Assembly: GCF_000337175.1 (NCBI RefSeq) | Contig: NZ_AOIJ01000061.1 | Coordinates: 1-64,000 of the forward strand | DNA from: Natrinema gari JCM 14663 | GTDB lineage: Archaea; Halobacteriota; Halobacteria; Halobacteriales; Natrialbaceae | Reading direction: 5' to 3' | Length of the DNA stretch: 64,000 bases | Notes under the pieces: model-generated | Database searches by the model: none | What the model was told of the DNA's origin: nothing | The model's input: only the letters and a program-made list of their open reading frames with translations | Part shown: piece after piece, positions 33,672-42,474 of the stretch | Layout of the letters: each line of letters starts with the position of its first letter | Position numbering within the stretch: position 1 is the stretch's first letter | Made by a program: the position numbers and the translations under genes

Positions 33672-34643
33672 TCAGATGTCCGGTGGAGTGCCTCCGAACT
33701 GTTCGATGAGTTCGGGGACGACGTCGAAGAGGTCGCCGACAATGCCGTAGTCGGCGATGTCGAAGATCGGTGCATTAGGGTCGGTGTTGATAGCGATGAT
33801 GGTGTCGCTATTTTTCATGCCGGCGACGTGCTGGACGGCACCCGAGATGCCGATCGCGAGGTAGACATCCGGTGCCACCTGCTTACCCGATTGGCCAACC
33901 TGTCGGTTTTCCGGCAACCAGCCGTTGTCAACGACCGGCCGGGAGGAGGATAATATTGCATCGGTAACATCAACCAGCTCCTCGACGAGCTCGAGGTTCT
34001 CCTCCTCCTCGATACCGCGGCCGATGGAGACTAAGAACTCCGCCTCGCTGATGTCGACATCGCCGCCATCGGCCTCCTCGAAGCCCGTTACAGTCGAGCC
34101 AACGGTGTCCTCATCGATATCCGCGTCGAATGTTGAAACCACGGCGTCGCCGTCCCCCTCGGCGGGCGGCCACTCTGCGCCGCGGATGGACACCACGACT
34201 GGTCCATCATCGATCGCAACGGTCGTCTCAACCTTCGATCCGTACATTTCGCGTGTGATTTCGAGCGTGCCGTCCACGTAGCCGAGGTCGACTGCATCAG
34301 AGACGTACGGCCAGTCGACCCGGGAAGCAACGGCGGGCGCGTAATCGAGACCGTTCACGCTGTTTGGCACGACGAGGAAGTCCACCCCCAAGTTTTCGAC
34401 GAGCGAAGTCGCCGCCTGCGCGTACACGTCGTGGTTGAACTCCTCGCCGTAGTCGACAACATGGATCGCGTCGACGCCCTCACGGTTCAGCTTGTCCGCG
34501 AACGCGTCTGTGTCTCCGGAGATGACGGCCGCATGCAGGTCGGTGCCGGCGGCGTCCGCGAGCTCGCGGCCCGCCGTCAGGAGTTCGAACGATACGTCGC
34601 GGAGATCGCCACGCCGGTGGTCGGCGACGACGAAGACTGTCAT
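33672..34643 (-). CDS. etfA: Electron transfer flavoprotein, alpha subunit
   Basis: A 323-residue FAD-binding subunit. The C-terminal domain has SSSRPVVDNGWLPENRQVGQ, SGKQVAPDVYLAIGISGAVQ and TDPNAPIFDIADYGIVGD, the standard ETF-alpha FAD site. With EtfB it takes electrons from flavoprotein dehydrogenases and hands them to a membrane quinone reductase. Its start overlaps the end of etfB by four bases (ATGA), so both are made from one transcript. The likely donor is the DAO-type dehydrogenase at 37106-38260. Confidence 0.95.
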   Translation of the reverse strand: MTVFVVADHRRGDLRDVSFELLTAGRELADAAGTDLHAAVISGDTDAFADKLNREGVDAIHVVDYGEEFNHDVYAQAATSLVENLGVDFLVVPNSVNGLDYAPAVASRVDWPYVSDAVDLGYVDGTLEITREMYGSKVETTVAIDDGPVVVSIRGAEWPPAEGDGDAVVSTFDADIDEDTVGSTVTGFEEADGGDVDISEAEFLVSIGRGIEEEENLELVEELVDVTDAILSSSRPVVDNGWLPENRQVGQSGKQVAPDVYLAIGISGAVQHVAGMKNSDTIIAINTDPNAPIFDIADYGIVGDLFDVVPELIEQFGGTPPDI

Positions 34644-35440
34644 TCCGCCACCACCTCCTTGTCACGGAGGATATCGGCCAGCTGTGCGGCCTGTTTGTCG
34701 GCGTCGCCGTCGAAGTACTCCGCATCGCTTTCGCTCTCGGGTTTGTACATCGCGGTGATGTTGAGGCTGGACTCGGCAACGTCCTCGGTCAGGCCCAGAT
34801 CCCCGATCGTCCATGTACTGATCTCCTTGGACTGTGCTTGTCGGATCCCGCGCAAGCTCGCGTACCGCGGCTCGTTAATCCCTGTCTGGATGGTGAGCAC
34901 CGCCGGGAGGTCAATGTCAGTCAACTCCTCGACGCCGCCCTCCAACTCCCGGCGGACCGATGCGACGCCCTCCTCTAGTACGTTCCCGGTGTCGAGCGCG
35001 TTCACCACTGCCGCCCACTGGAAGCCGACTTCCTCAGCGAGTGCGACCCCGGTTGCGCCGAAGTTGTCGTCGTTAGCCTGTACGCCCGACAGCACGAGGT
35101 CGGGTTCTTCCCGTTCCACGACGGTGCCCAGCAACTGAGCTTTGGTCTCCACGTCGAGCAGTTCGGCGTCCGCAATGGCGTCGTCCCAGATGCGCACCGC
35201 GCGGTCCGCTCCCTTCGCCAGTGCGGCCCGGATCGTCTCCTCGCTGCGTTCTGGACCGATGGTGACCGCGACGACTTCTACGTCGTCGCCGGCCTCGGCC
35301 AACTGAACGGCCTCCTCGACGGCGTAGTTGTCCCATTCGTTGAGGTCGTAGCTGAGGTAGGTATCGTCAATCTCCGTGCCGGCGATCTCGAAGCCGTCCT
35401 GAACGACAGCCACCTCTTTGACTGTGACAAGAACTTTCAT
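34640..35440 (-). CDS. etfB: Electron transfer flavoprotein, beta subunit
   Basis: A 266-residue subunit, from the ATG at 35440 (MKVLVTVKEVAVV). YLSYDLNEWDNYAVEEAVQL, AVTIGPERSEETIRAALAKG and DLVLSGVQANDDNFGATGVA are ETF-beta hallmarks; ILTIQTGINEPRYASLRGI-type sequence (here LTIQTGINEPRYASLRGIRQ) ends the fold. In bacteria the beta subunit carries AMP. The start further upstream (35461) adds only MSWMESQ and is less likely. The divergent aldolase gene starts about 190 bases away. Confidence 0.93.
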   Translation of the reverse strand: MKVLVTVKEVAVVQDGFEIAGTEIDDTYLSYDLNEWDNYAVEEAVQLAEAGDDVEVVAVTIGPERSEETIRAALAKGADRAVRIWDDAIADAELLDVETKAQLLGTVVEREEPDLVLSGVQANDDNFGATGVALAEEVGFQWAAVVNALDTGNVLEEGVASVRRELEGGVEELTDIDLPAVLTIQTGINEPRYASLRGIRQAQSKEISTWTIGDLGLTEDVAESSLNITAMYKPESESDAEYFDGDADKQAAQLADILRDKEVVAE

Positions 35441-35629
35441 TTGTGACTCCATCCAGGACACTGTCGTATAGCAACTTGAATTGTACGGTCGTCACAACTG
35501 GAAGCGCAACCCTGACTGGTGAACGCCCCACTGGAGTTGGGACGAATGAACCTATCATTCACGAATAAAGGTTTGGCAATGGCTACCGAAGTCAAATGAG
35601 TTAAGTTCCTGTTGGACCGGCATAGATAC

Positions 35630-36418
35630 ATGACACTTGGTCTGACCGCACGACTGGAACGCATTTCGACAGACGGAAAGATGGTTAACATCCCGATGGA
35701 TCACGGGATCACGATCGGGGCGACGAACGGCCTCAAGGACATTGAATCGACAATCAACGCGGTGACGCGCGGTGGGGCCGACAGCGTGCTGACACAGAAA
35801 GGTCTCGCCAACCGGGTGCACTCAAACAAGAACGGGAAAGGCTACGTCATCCACCTGAACGCGTCCACGACCATGGGGCCGGACGCAAACGACAAGCGGA
35901 TGACCGGCACAGTACGTGAGGCGATCCGCGCTGGCGCGGACGCGGTCTCAATGCACCTAAACATCGGGAGTAACCACGAGCCTCAGCAACTGGAAGACTT
36001 GGCATCGGTCACGGAAACGGCCCACGAGTACGGGATGCCGGTACTTGCTATGACGTATGCGAGGGGCCCCGACGTTGACGAACGCGATGCTGAGAACTTG
36101 GCACATGCAGTGCGGATCGCTGAGGAAATGGGCGCGGACATCGCGAAGACCGCCTACTCCGGGGATGCAGAGACGTACGAACTTGTCTCCGATGCAGTCG
36201 GCATTCCCGTCATTATGGCTGGCGGCGACCCGCAAACCGACCGACAGATGCTACGGAATGTCCGTGGGGCGATGGACGCGGGCGCGGCGGGCGTTTCCAT
36301 GGGACGGTCGGTGTTCCAGCACGACGATCCGGAGGCGATGGCTCGCGGAGTTTCAACCATCGTTCACGACGACACGACCGTCCCGAACGCGATGGACCTC
36401 GCCGGCTTATCCGAGTAA
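35630..36418 (+). CDS. Class I aldolase (DhnA/Fba, ADH-synthase family)
   Basis: A 262-residue TIM-barrel aldolase from the ATG at 35630 (MTLGLTARLERIS). NIPMDHGITIGATNGLKDIE, KGYVIHLNASTTMGPDANDK and VIMAGGDPQTDRQMLRNVRG are typical; Lys173 in DIAKTAYSG is the likely Schiff-base residue. The family includes archaeal class I fructose-bisphosphate aldolase and 2-amino-3,7-dideoxy-D-threo-hept-6-ulosonate synthase of aromatic biosynthesis. In this catabolic island it may act on another aldol substrate. A TATA-like stretch (GAGTTAAGTTCC, about 35597-35608) supports the start. Confidence 0.88.
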   Translation: MTLGLTARLERISTDGKMVNIPMDHGITIGATNGLKDIESTINAVTRGGADSVLTQKGLANRVHSNKNGKGYVIHLNASTTMGPDANDKRMTGTVREAIRAGADAVSMHLNIGSNHEPQQLEDLASVTETAHEYGMPVLAMTYARGPDVDERDAENLAHAVRIAEEMGADIAKTAYSGDAETYELVSDAVGIPVIMAGGDPQTDRQMLRNVRGAMDAGAAGVSMGRSVFQHDDPEAMARGVSTIVHDDTTVPNAMDLAGLSE

Positions 36419-36562
36419 CGACGGTCGGATCCCGGCGGGTGCTGTTTGACCGATTTCTCTCGAAGCGTACTGCTTGAAACCACGGCGGTCTCACGGACCG
36501 TCGAGCCCAATATCTCGGCAGTCTACAGCGTGAAAGTGGATCGCCGACTCGTTGCCGACGAG

Positions 36563-36907
36563 CTACTCTCTGTCAGTCCAGAAGTCGAAGCTCCGGCCAG
36601 GCGCGAACACGTCAAGTCCAATCGCTAGTTCGTCGCCGGTGTTTTCCACTCGGTGTTCCTCCCAGGATTCGAGCTGTGCGGCGTCATGTTCCATGAGCGT
36701 GACTTCGTCATCCTCCGTATAGATGGTTAACTCGCCTTTGAGCACGATGCAAACCTGTTCGTTCTCGTGGTCGTGCATTGGCGACGAGTGGCCCGGCGGC
36801 TTCTCGAACCACTCGAAGGAAAACCGGTCGCTCTCCGCCAACGATTTGCGCTGCCAGCCCTCCTCAGGTTCGTACGTTTCCGCGTTCTCTATGGTAGTGG
36901 CTTTCAT
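36563..36907 (-). CDS. Cupin domain protein
   Basis: A 114-residue single-domain cupin from the ATG at 36907 (MKATTIENAETYEPEEGW). The first cupin motif is SPMHDHENEQVCIVLKGELT with two His and one Glu as metal ligands. The second is EEHRVENTGDELAIGLDVF with one His. Such small cupins may be isomerases, dioxygenases or ligand sensors. Inside the cluster it could handle a pathway intermediate. An AT-rich promoter sequence lies at about 36935-36952. Confidence 0.85.
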   Translation of the reverse strand: MKATTIENAETYEPEEGWQRKSLAESDRFSFEWFEKPPGHSSPMHDHENEQVCIVLKGELTIYTEDDEVTLMEHDAAQLESWEEHRVENTGDELAIGLDVFAPGRSFDFWTDRE

Positions 36908-37105
36908 CTCCGACAGTAGTAGTGTACCGTACAATAGTTATAATATTTTCGGCACAGTATGTCGTCCCACCACAGGTAACCGATGTCGGACCGGCGGCCG
37001 TCACGAGCAACTGATCTGGGTCGGTGGGCACTGAACGATCGATGGCACACTCACACACGGGAAGATCTAGCAAATATTTTTAATCCTGTAGTTCAGACAT
37101 AGACT

Positions 37106-38260
37106 GTGCAAGTCGTAGTGATTGGTGGCGGCATTATAGGTATTGCATCCGCATACTACCTCCGCCAAAACGGGGCTGAGGTCACGCTTCTCGAGAAAGG
37201 GAATCTCGGTAACGGGAGTACGGACCGCGCCAACGGAGGGATACGTGCGCAGTTCTCCTCACCTGTAAGCGCCAGGCTCTCGATGAAAAGTATGGAGGTC
37301 TGGGAGACGTTTGAGGAGAGGTTCGACACCGACATCGCGTACCGGCGTCCGGGGTATCTGTTCTTGACGCGGGACGAAGACACGGCCGAACGGTTCGAGG
37401 AAAACGTCAGGAAACAGAACGAGGTCGGCGTCGACAGCACGTTGCTTGCTCCGGCGGAAGCGACAGAGCTCTGCCCGGAACTGTATGAAGAGGACTTCGT
37501 TGCAGCTTCGTACTCCCCGTCAGACGGCTTTGCTGACCCGCACCTCGCTCTTCAAGGGTTTTCGATGGCGGCGGACGAGTCGGGAGTCGACATCCGAACG
37601 AAGACCGAGGCGGTAGACATCGTTCGGGACGCACGCGGTCGTGTCACTGCCGTCGAGACCGGTGAGACCACGCTCGATGCGGATTACGTGGTCAATGCCG
37701 CAGGCCCTTGGGCCGCCGAAGTCGCGGAGTTGGCCGGTGTCAACCTCCCAATCTCGCCAAAGCGCCGACAACTGATGGTGGCCGACCCGGACACGGCGGT
37801 CGACGGCTCCGTGCCGTTCACGATCGACCAAGACCGTGGTGTCCATTTCCGTCCAGAGCGAAACGGATCGGTCGTCTGTGGAGGGCACTTCAACGAGGCG
37901 GACCCAGATATGAGTCCGGACGGATTCTCAAAGCAGGTGTCGCTCGACTGGTCCGCACAGGTGATCGAAGAGCTCTCCGACGTCGCGGGGTACTTCGGTC
38001 CAGAAACGGCAGTGAAAGAGGGCTGGGCCGGTCTGTATTCGGTGACCCCTGATCACCATCCGATAATCGAGGAGACGATCCCTGGGTTAGTCGTCGTAGC
38101 TGGGTTCTCTGGACACGGGTTCATGCAATCACCGGCGGCTGGACAGCTTGTCGCCGAGATCATCGTCGATGGGTCCACGTCACTCATCGACATTTCGTCG
38201 CTAACTTCCGACCGGTTCGAGCGGGGAATACGGCTCGAAGAGGGGACAGTTATTGACTGA
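37106..38260 (+). CDS. DAO-family FAD-dependent oxidoreductase
   Basis: A 384-residue flavoprotein starting at a GTG. VVIGGGIIGIASAYYLRQNG is the dinucleotide-binding motif, followed by LLEKGNLGNGSTDRANGGIR. VVNAAGPWAAEVAELAGV and GLYSVTPDHHPIIEE, then VAGFSGHGFMQSPAAGQL, are the other DAO family features. Relatives include sarcosine oxidase beta, glycine/D-amino-acid oxidases and DAO-type proline dehydrogenase. A nearby P5C dehydrogenase-like gene and ETF genes favour an imino- or amino-acid dehydrogenase passing electrons to ETF. A TATA box (ATATTTTTAATCC, about 37073-37085) sits about 27 bases upstream. Confidence 0.88.
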   Translation: MQVVVIGGGIIGIASAYYLRQNGAEVTLLEKGNLGNGSTDRANGGIRAQFSSPVSARLSMKSMEVWETFEERFDTDIAYRRPGYLFLTRDEDTAERFEENVRKQNEVGVDSTLLAPAEATELCPELYEEDFVAASYSPSDGFADPHLALQGFSMAADESGVDIRTKTEAVDIVRDARGRVTAVETGETTLDADYVVNAAGPWAAEVAELAGVNLPISPKRRQLMVADPDTAVDGSVPFTIDQDRGVHFRPERNGSVVCGGHFNEADPDMSPDGFSKQVSLDWSAQVIEELSDVAGYFGPETAVKEGWAGLYSVTPDHHPIIEETIPGLVVVAGFSGHGFMQSPAAGQLVAEIIVDGSTSLIDISSLTSDRFERGIRLEEGTVID

Positions 38261-38560
38261 GACAGCGGTGGCGAACTCTTTTCCCCTGTAGGTCTGTCGA
38301 CGGCCGCATGCTTTGAGACGATCTATGGCCTGTGTTCGCTGCGAGTAGAGGAATCAGTCCGCAATGTCAGGTTTGAACGTTGGTCCAGTGGTGCCTGCAC
38401 ATGCCGACTGGTTGTCGCCCAACGCTTGCGCTGGTCCTCTGATTCCGTGAACGTCGCTCTATTCCTCGCGTCCGTCCGCGGTATCGGATGTACGGGCCGT
38501 AGATGTAACTTGATAAGCTGGTTCGCGTAGGACAAGGTTCGGTCCGCTACCCTTTGCTTT

Positions 38561-38707
38561 TCAGTCCGACCCGTGCTTTGGAACCAATCCACACCTCGGA
38601 CACGTCAAGAACCCCTTCTCCCGGCTAAGTTCCGTCTCACAGTTCGAACAGTTGAATAGCGGTTCCTCGCTGTCAGGGCTGATTGCCCCGAGATGATCTA
38701 ACTCCAT
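38561..38707 (-). CDS. Zinc-ribbon microprotein (48 residues)
   Basis: An ATG at 38707 opens MELDHLGAISPDSEEPLFNC, then SNCETELSREKGFLTCPRCG and a short tail. CSNC and CPRC make a compact zinc ribbon. A TATA box (TTTTTATAAC on the minus strand, about 38732-38741) lies about 29 bases upstream, strong support for a real gene. Its role in the cluster is unknown. Confidence 0.7.
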   Translation of the reverse strand: MELDHLGAISPDSEEPLFNCSNCETELSREKGFLTCPRCGLVPKHGSD

Positions 38708-38916
38708 CGTACACCCAGCAAAAAGCTATCATGTTATAAAAAGATACCGGGGGTACAGGCTGCAGCTCTACCGGATTCCGGGGTGTCGCTACGCGTACGG
38801 CTGTCTGGATGTGTTTGATTCAGCGATCCCGGAGAAGGGGTGCAACAGGGGCCCCATAGCTCGCAGTGTTCAGGCGAATGCTTCGGTTCGAATAGCTCGG
38901 CCCAGGAATCGGGAGT

Positions 38917-40410
38917 TCAATCCTGCATCGTGGCCACCCCTTCGGGCTGTGACGACGGCTGCTCTGACCGCGGCCAGATGAGCGAGACGATGATCGCCGC
39001 AGCGAAGCCGACGGGCGGGGCAACCAGACGGACGGTTACCATGTTCGTCAGCCCGAGCGTGACCCACGTAACCGTCACGATCGGTCCCGCGAGGAACGCG
39101 GCGATGAGTCCGTGCTTGGACAGGTTGTCCCCCCAAAAGAATAGCAGGGTGAACGCGGGGCCGAACGCGGAGAAGAGGCCAGTCGCCGAGTAGCTGACCA
39201 GCGTGTACACCAAGTTCTGTGAGAAGTATGCAATCGCAAGCCCGACCGACCCGACGACGAGCGTCCCGATACGGGAAATTCGGAGCTGGACCTTCTCGCT
39301 GAACTCCTTGCCCTCGTTGAGGACCTTGTTGTAGATGTCGTGAGCCGCCGCTGAGCTTGCAACGACCAGCTGTGAGTCCGCCGTCGACATCATCGCAGCG
39401 AGCGCGCCCGCAAGCAGTATCCCGCTAACCAAGTCGGGGGTATGCTTGGTGACCATGAACGAGAGAACCATCTCCCGGTTACCCTCCAGTGTGCTCGGTG
39501 CGCCGTGAAGAGTCCGCGCCAGAAGACCTAGTAGCACAGCGCCGATGGCGGTAAGGACACCCCATACGGTGGACACAACGATTGCGGTCCGGCGGTCGGA
39601 CTCGCTGCGGACAGCCATCAGTCGCGCGTCGAGGTGGGGATAGCCGCCCAGTGTCGCGAAGAACCAACTGAGATTGGTCCCTACCAGCAGGAGCGCTGCG
39701 GACCCGGTCGCACCACCGAACCACGACGCACGTCCACCGCCGGAAGCTTCTAGAGAGCCCATGATCGAGAGGGAGGGGTCACTCAGAACCTGAACCAGGA
39801 GTATTCCTGGGAGAAAAATGAGGGTGAAAACCATTAGTAAGGCTTGCATCGCGTCAGTCCAGACAACTGCCAAGAAGCCGCCGGCGAACGAATAGAGAAT
39901 GATCAGGATGGCGACGGTCAGCAATCCGATTGTCCTACTGACGCCGAAAACATCCTGGAATATCGTTCCGCCAGCCAGGAACTGCGATCCTACGTATCCC
40001 ATAAAGAACACGAAGGTGACCAAGGCCGGCAGCGCTCTCATGATTAATGAATCTCCCGGGATTTTCTCGGCAAGGAGTCCAACGGGCGTGACCGCACCCG
40101 TTTCCTTTCGTCCTTCCATGAACGGCCGTGAGTACACCACCCACTGGAAAATCGCACCACCAGCTGCGCCGACGATCACCCAAACGGACGACAGTCCAGC
40201 GGCCCAGGCGAGACCCGGTAAGCCCAGCAGGAGCCACCCGGACATGTCAGAGCTCCGTTCCGAAAGGGCAAGCGCCCACCCTGGAAGCTTCTCCCCGCCA
40301 AGGAAGAAGTCGGACTCGTTTTCGACCTGTTTCGATCCCCAATACCCAATACCTGCAACCAGGATCAAGTAGCCGATTAGACCGAGGGCTACACTGTCAA
40401 GGCTTGCCAT
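38917..40410 (-). CDS. Sodium/solute symporter (PutP-like)
   Basis: A 497-residue transporter of the SSS family with about 13 membrane segments. ESDFFLGGEKLPGWALALSE, then RSSDMSGWLLLGLPGLAWA, matches sodium/proline symporters, as does QALLMVFTLIFLPGIL and the MMSTADSQLVVASSAAAHDI segment. It likely imports an amino acid or related compound with sodium. The ATG at 40410 follows a TATA box (TTATAATATT, about 40446-40456) by about 40 bases; the TTG at 40446 would fall within that box. Confidence 0.9.
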   Translation of the reverse strand: MASLDSVALGLIGYLILVAGIGYWGSKQVENESDFFLGGEKLPGWALALSERSSDMSGWLLLGLPGLAWAAGLSSVWVIVGAAGGAIFQWVVYSRPFMEGRKETGAVTPVGLLAEKIPGDSLIMRALPALVTFVFFMGYVGSQFLAGGTIFQDVFGVSRTIGLLTVAILIILYSFAGGFLAVVWTDAMQALLMVFTLIFLPGILLVQVLSDPSLSIMGSLEASGGGRASWFGGATGSAALLLVGTNLSWFFATLGGYPHLDARLMAVRSESDRRTAIVVSTVWGVLTAIGAVLLGLLARTLHGAPSTLEGNREMVLSFMVTKHTPDLVSGILLAGALAAMMSTADSQLVVASSAAAHDIYNKVLNEGKEFSEKVQLRISRIGTLVVGSVGLAIAYFSQNLVYTLVSYSATGLFSAFGPAFTLLFFWGDNLSKHGLIAAFLAGPIVTVTWVTLGLTNMVTVRLVAPPVGFAAAIIVSLIWPRSEQPSSQPEGVATMQD

Positions 40411-40748
40411 GTGTGTTAACCACGTCCACCGATTCTGAGCGGCCAATATTATAATTAACGGTAAATAATGTTCTTTCTTTGTATGTATTTATACATATTG
40501 GCTATCTGAGATATCCATACCACAATTCCAAACAGGCACTCGTGTTTTGTAACCAACACTACTTCAACGTTTGAGCGAACTGGCTGCCTGTCTCTAAAGC
40601 CAGTAGTAACGCATTTCACCACAACGATGAGGCGACCCACTATGGTTCGCACTCTTCCGCGAACTGAGAGCACAGCCGGCCATCGGAGAGATGGACCACA
40701 GGAACCCTTGTGTGGGTCGTTGAATGTGAATATCGGGGACGGAGTCGG

Positions 40749-42332
40749 TTACTCCACGCGAGTCCGGCTCTGTTCGCGCATGAACTGCTGCAGGTACCAG
40801 TACCCGCCGGCGAATTTCCCAGTTGTCCCGGAAAATTTCCAGCCACCGAACGGCTGTGCCTGCACTAAAGCCCCCGTGGTCGCGCTCTGGTTCCGGTTGA
40901 CGTAGCACATTCCGGACTCTATCTCGTCGAACCAGTGGTCGATCTCCGTCTCGTCGGTGGAGAACAGGCCCGCACAGAGACCGTACTCGCTATCATTCGA
41001 CTTTTCGATCCCCTCTTCGAGCCCGGAGACCGGGTGGATCGTCACAAACGGCAGGAAATGCTCCTCGCGGGCGAGTTCGTGCTCATGGGGGATATCAGTG
41101 ACAACAGTCGGCTCCACAAACCGGCCCGCATCGAGATCGCCGTCCGTGACCACGTTCCCTCCGGTGTGAACGGTCCCGTCGTTCCGGGCCTGTTCCGTGA
41201 TCTCCTGATAGTCCTCGAGCGCACCGTCATTGATCAGCGGTGAGACAAACGTGTCGCGATCCGTCGCCGGCCCGATAGTGAGTTCTTCCGCCTCCGTAAC
41301 GAGTTTGTCCGTGAACTCATCGATGACGCTCTCGTAAACATAGACGCGGGAGGTGGCTGAACACTTCTGTCCGCTAAAGGAGAACGCGCCGTTTTTCACA
41401 CCCTCGACTGCTTCGTCGATATCTGCCGTGTCGCTAACGATGACGGGGTTTTTACCGCCGAGTTCGGCGATGACCGGTCCTCGTTTACCGAGCTCCATGA
41501 AGCTCTCCTGAATATGTAGACCGACCCCACGGGAGCCGGTGAACGCGACACCGCTGACATCCTCGTGTTCCACGAGCGGCTGGCCGACATCGCTACCGCC
41601 ACCCATGACGAGGTTCAGGACGCCATCCGGAAGGCCCGCCTCCTCAAGGATGTCCACGTACTTCCGTGCCACCAAGGGCGTGGTACTCGCCGGCTTGGCG
41701 ACGACGGTGTTCCCAGTGATCAGCGCACCGGCACTCATCCCAACGAAAAGCGCCATCGGGAAATTAAAGGGTGAAATGACCGCGAACACTCCATACGGGC
41801 GCAAGAGGTTCGTCGTGTGTTGTCCGGGTGTCGGCTCGCCTGTGTCGAACTCGTACCCGTTCGCTCGTTCGAATTCGCTACTGTAGAAGTCGAGGAAGTC
41901 GATGGCTTCGTCGACATCTGCCATTGCCTCGGTGCGGTTCTTCCCGTTCTCCAGCGAGACGGTCGCCGCGAGTTCGTACTTCCGGTCACGCATGATGTCT
42001 GCGGCGTTCTGGAAGATCTCGACACGCGAATCGACATCGAAGGTCTCCCAGTCTGGAGCAGCCGCCTTCGCTGCACTCACAGCGGCCTCCACTTCCCGCT
42101 CGCTGCCCTCCGCGAACTCTCCGATCTCGAGGTTCTGGTTCCCCGGGCTCGTCACGGTGAAGGTATCACCTGTCTCGACCGCTTCACCATTAATCTGTAG
42201 CGGGTGTGACCCACCTAGGCTCTCCCGGACCGATTTGACGGCCTCCTCGTACGCCTGGTGGAAGGCCTCGACATTGTCTGCTTGTTGCTGTGTGAGGTAC
42301 GTCAGCTCGTTATTAAATTCTCTGGGCTGCAC
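40749..42332 (-). CDS. 1-pyrroline-5-carboxylate dehydrogenase-like aldehyde dehydrogenase
   Basis: A 527-residue ALDH-superfamily enzyme. VISPFNFPMALFVGMSAGAL is the cofactor-binding opening. Glu290 in AELGGKNPVIVS and Cys324 in SGQKCSATSRVYV are the general base and nucleophile, with the usual 34-residue spacing. EEHFLPFVTIHPV and FGGWKFSGTTGKFAGGYWYL are features of P5C dehydrogenases, which oxidise glutamate semialdehyde to glutamate with NAD(P). I choose the GTG at 42332 because a TATA box (TCTATAATACC, about 42354-42364) lies about 28 bases upstream. An ATG at 42401 lies before that box. Confidence 0.88.
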   Translation of the reverse strand: MQPREFNNELTYLTQQQADNVEAFHQAYEEAVKSVRESLGGSHPLQINGEAVETGDTFTVTSPGNQNLEIGEFAEGSEREVEAAVSAAKAAAPDWETFDVDSRVEIFQNAADIMRDRKYELAATVSLENGKNRTEAMADVDEAIDFLDFYSSEFERANGYEFDTGEPTPGQHTTNLLRPYGVFAVISPFNFPMALFVGMSAGALITGNTVVAKPASTTPLVARKYVDILEEAGLPDGVLNLVMGGGSDVGQPLVEHEDVSGVAFTGSRGVGLHIQESFMELGKRGPVIAELGGKNPVIVSDTADIDEAVEGVKNGAFSFSGQKCSATSRVYVYESVIDEFTDKLVTEAEELTIGPATDRDTFVSPLINDGALEDYQEITEQARNDGTVHTGGNVVTDGDLDAGRFVEPTVVTDIPHEHELAREEHFLPFVTIHPVSGLEEGIEKSNDSEYGLCAGLFSTDETEIDHWFDEIESGMCYVNRNQSATTGALVQAQPFGGWKFSGTTGKFAGGYWYLQQFMREQSRTRVE

Positions 42333-42353
42333 GTTATATCGGTGTGTAGGAGG

Positions 42354-42364
42354 GGTATTATAGA
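42354..42364 (-). promoter_or_regulatory. TATA box of the P5C dehydrogenase-like gene
   Basis: TCTATAATACC on the minus strand, centred about 28 bases before the GTG at 42332, indicates a leaderless transcript and decides the start. Confidence 0.6.
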
Positions 42365-42474
42365 TTGGGGTTCCGTAGAATATGTCACTGGGCGTCGGCA
42401 TCCTCGTTTCACCAGCGGATCTGACCTGCACCAGTGACGGGACACTTAACATCCTCCTTTGCAAGCGTAGAAAT

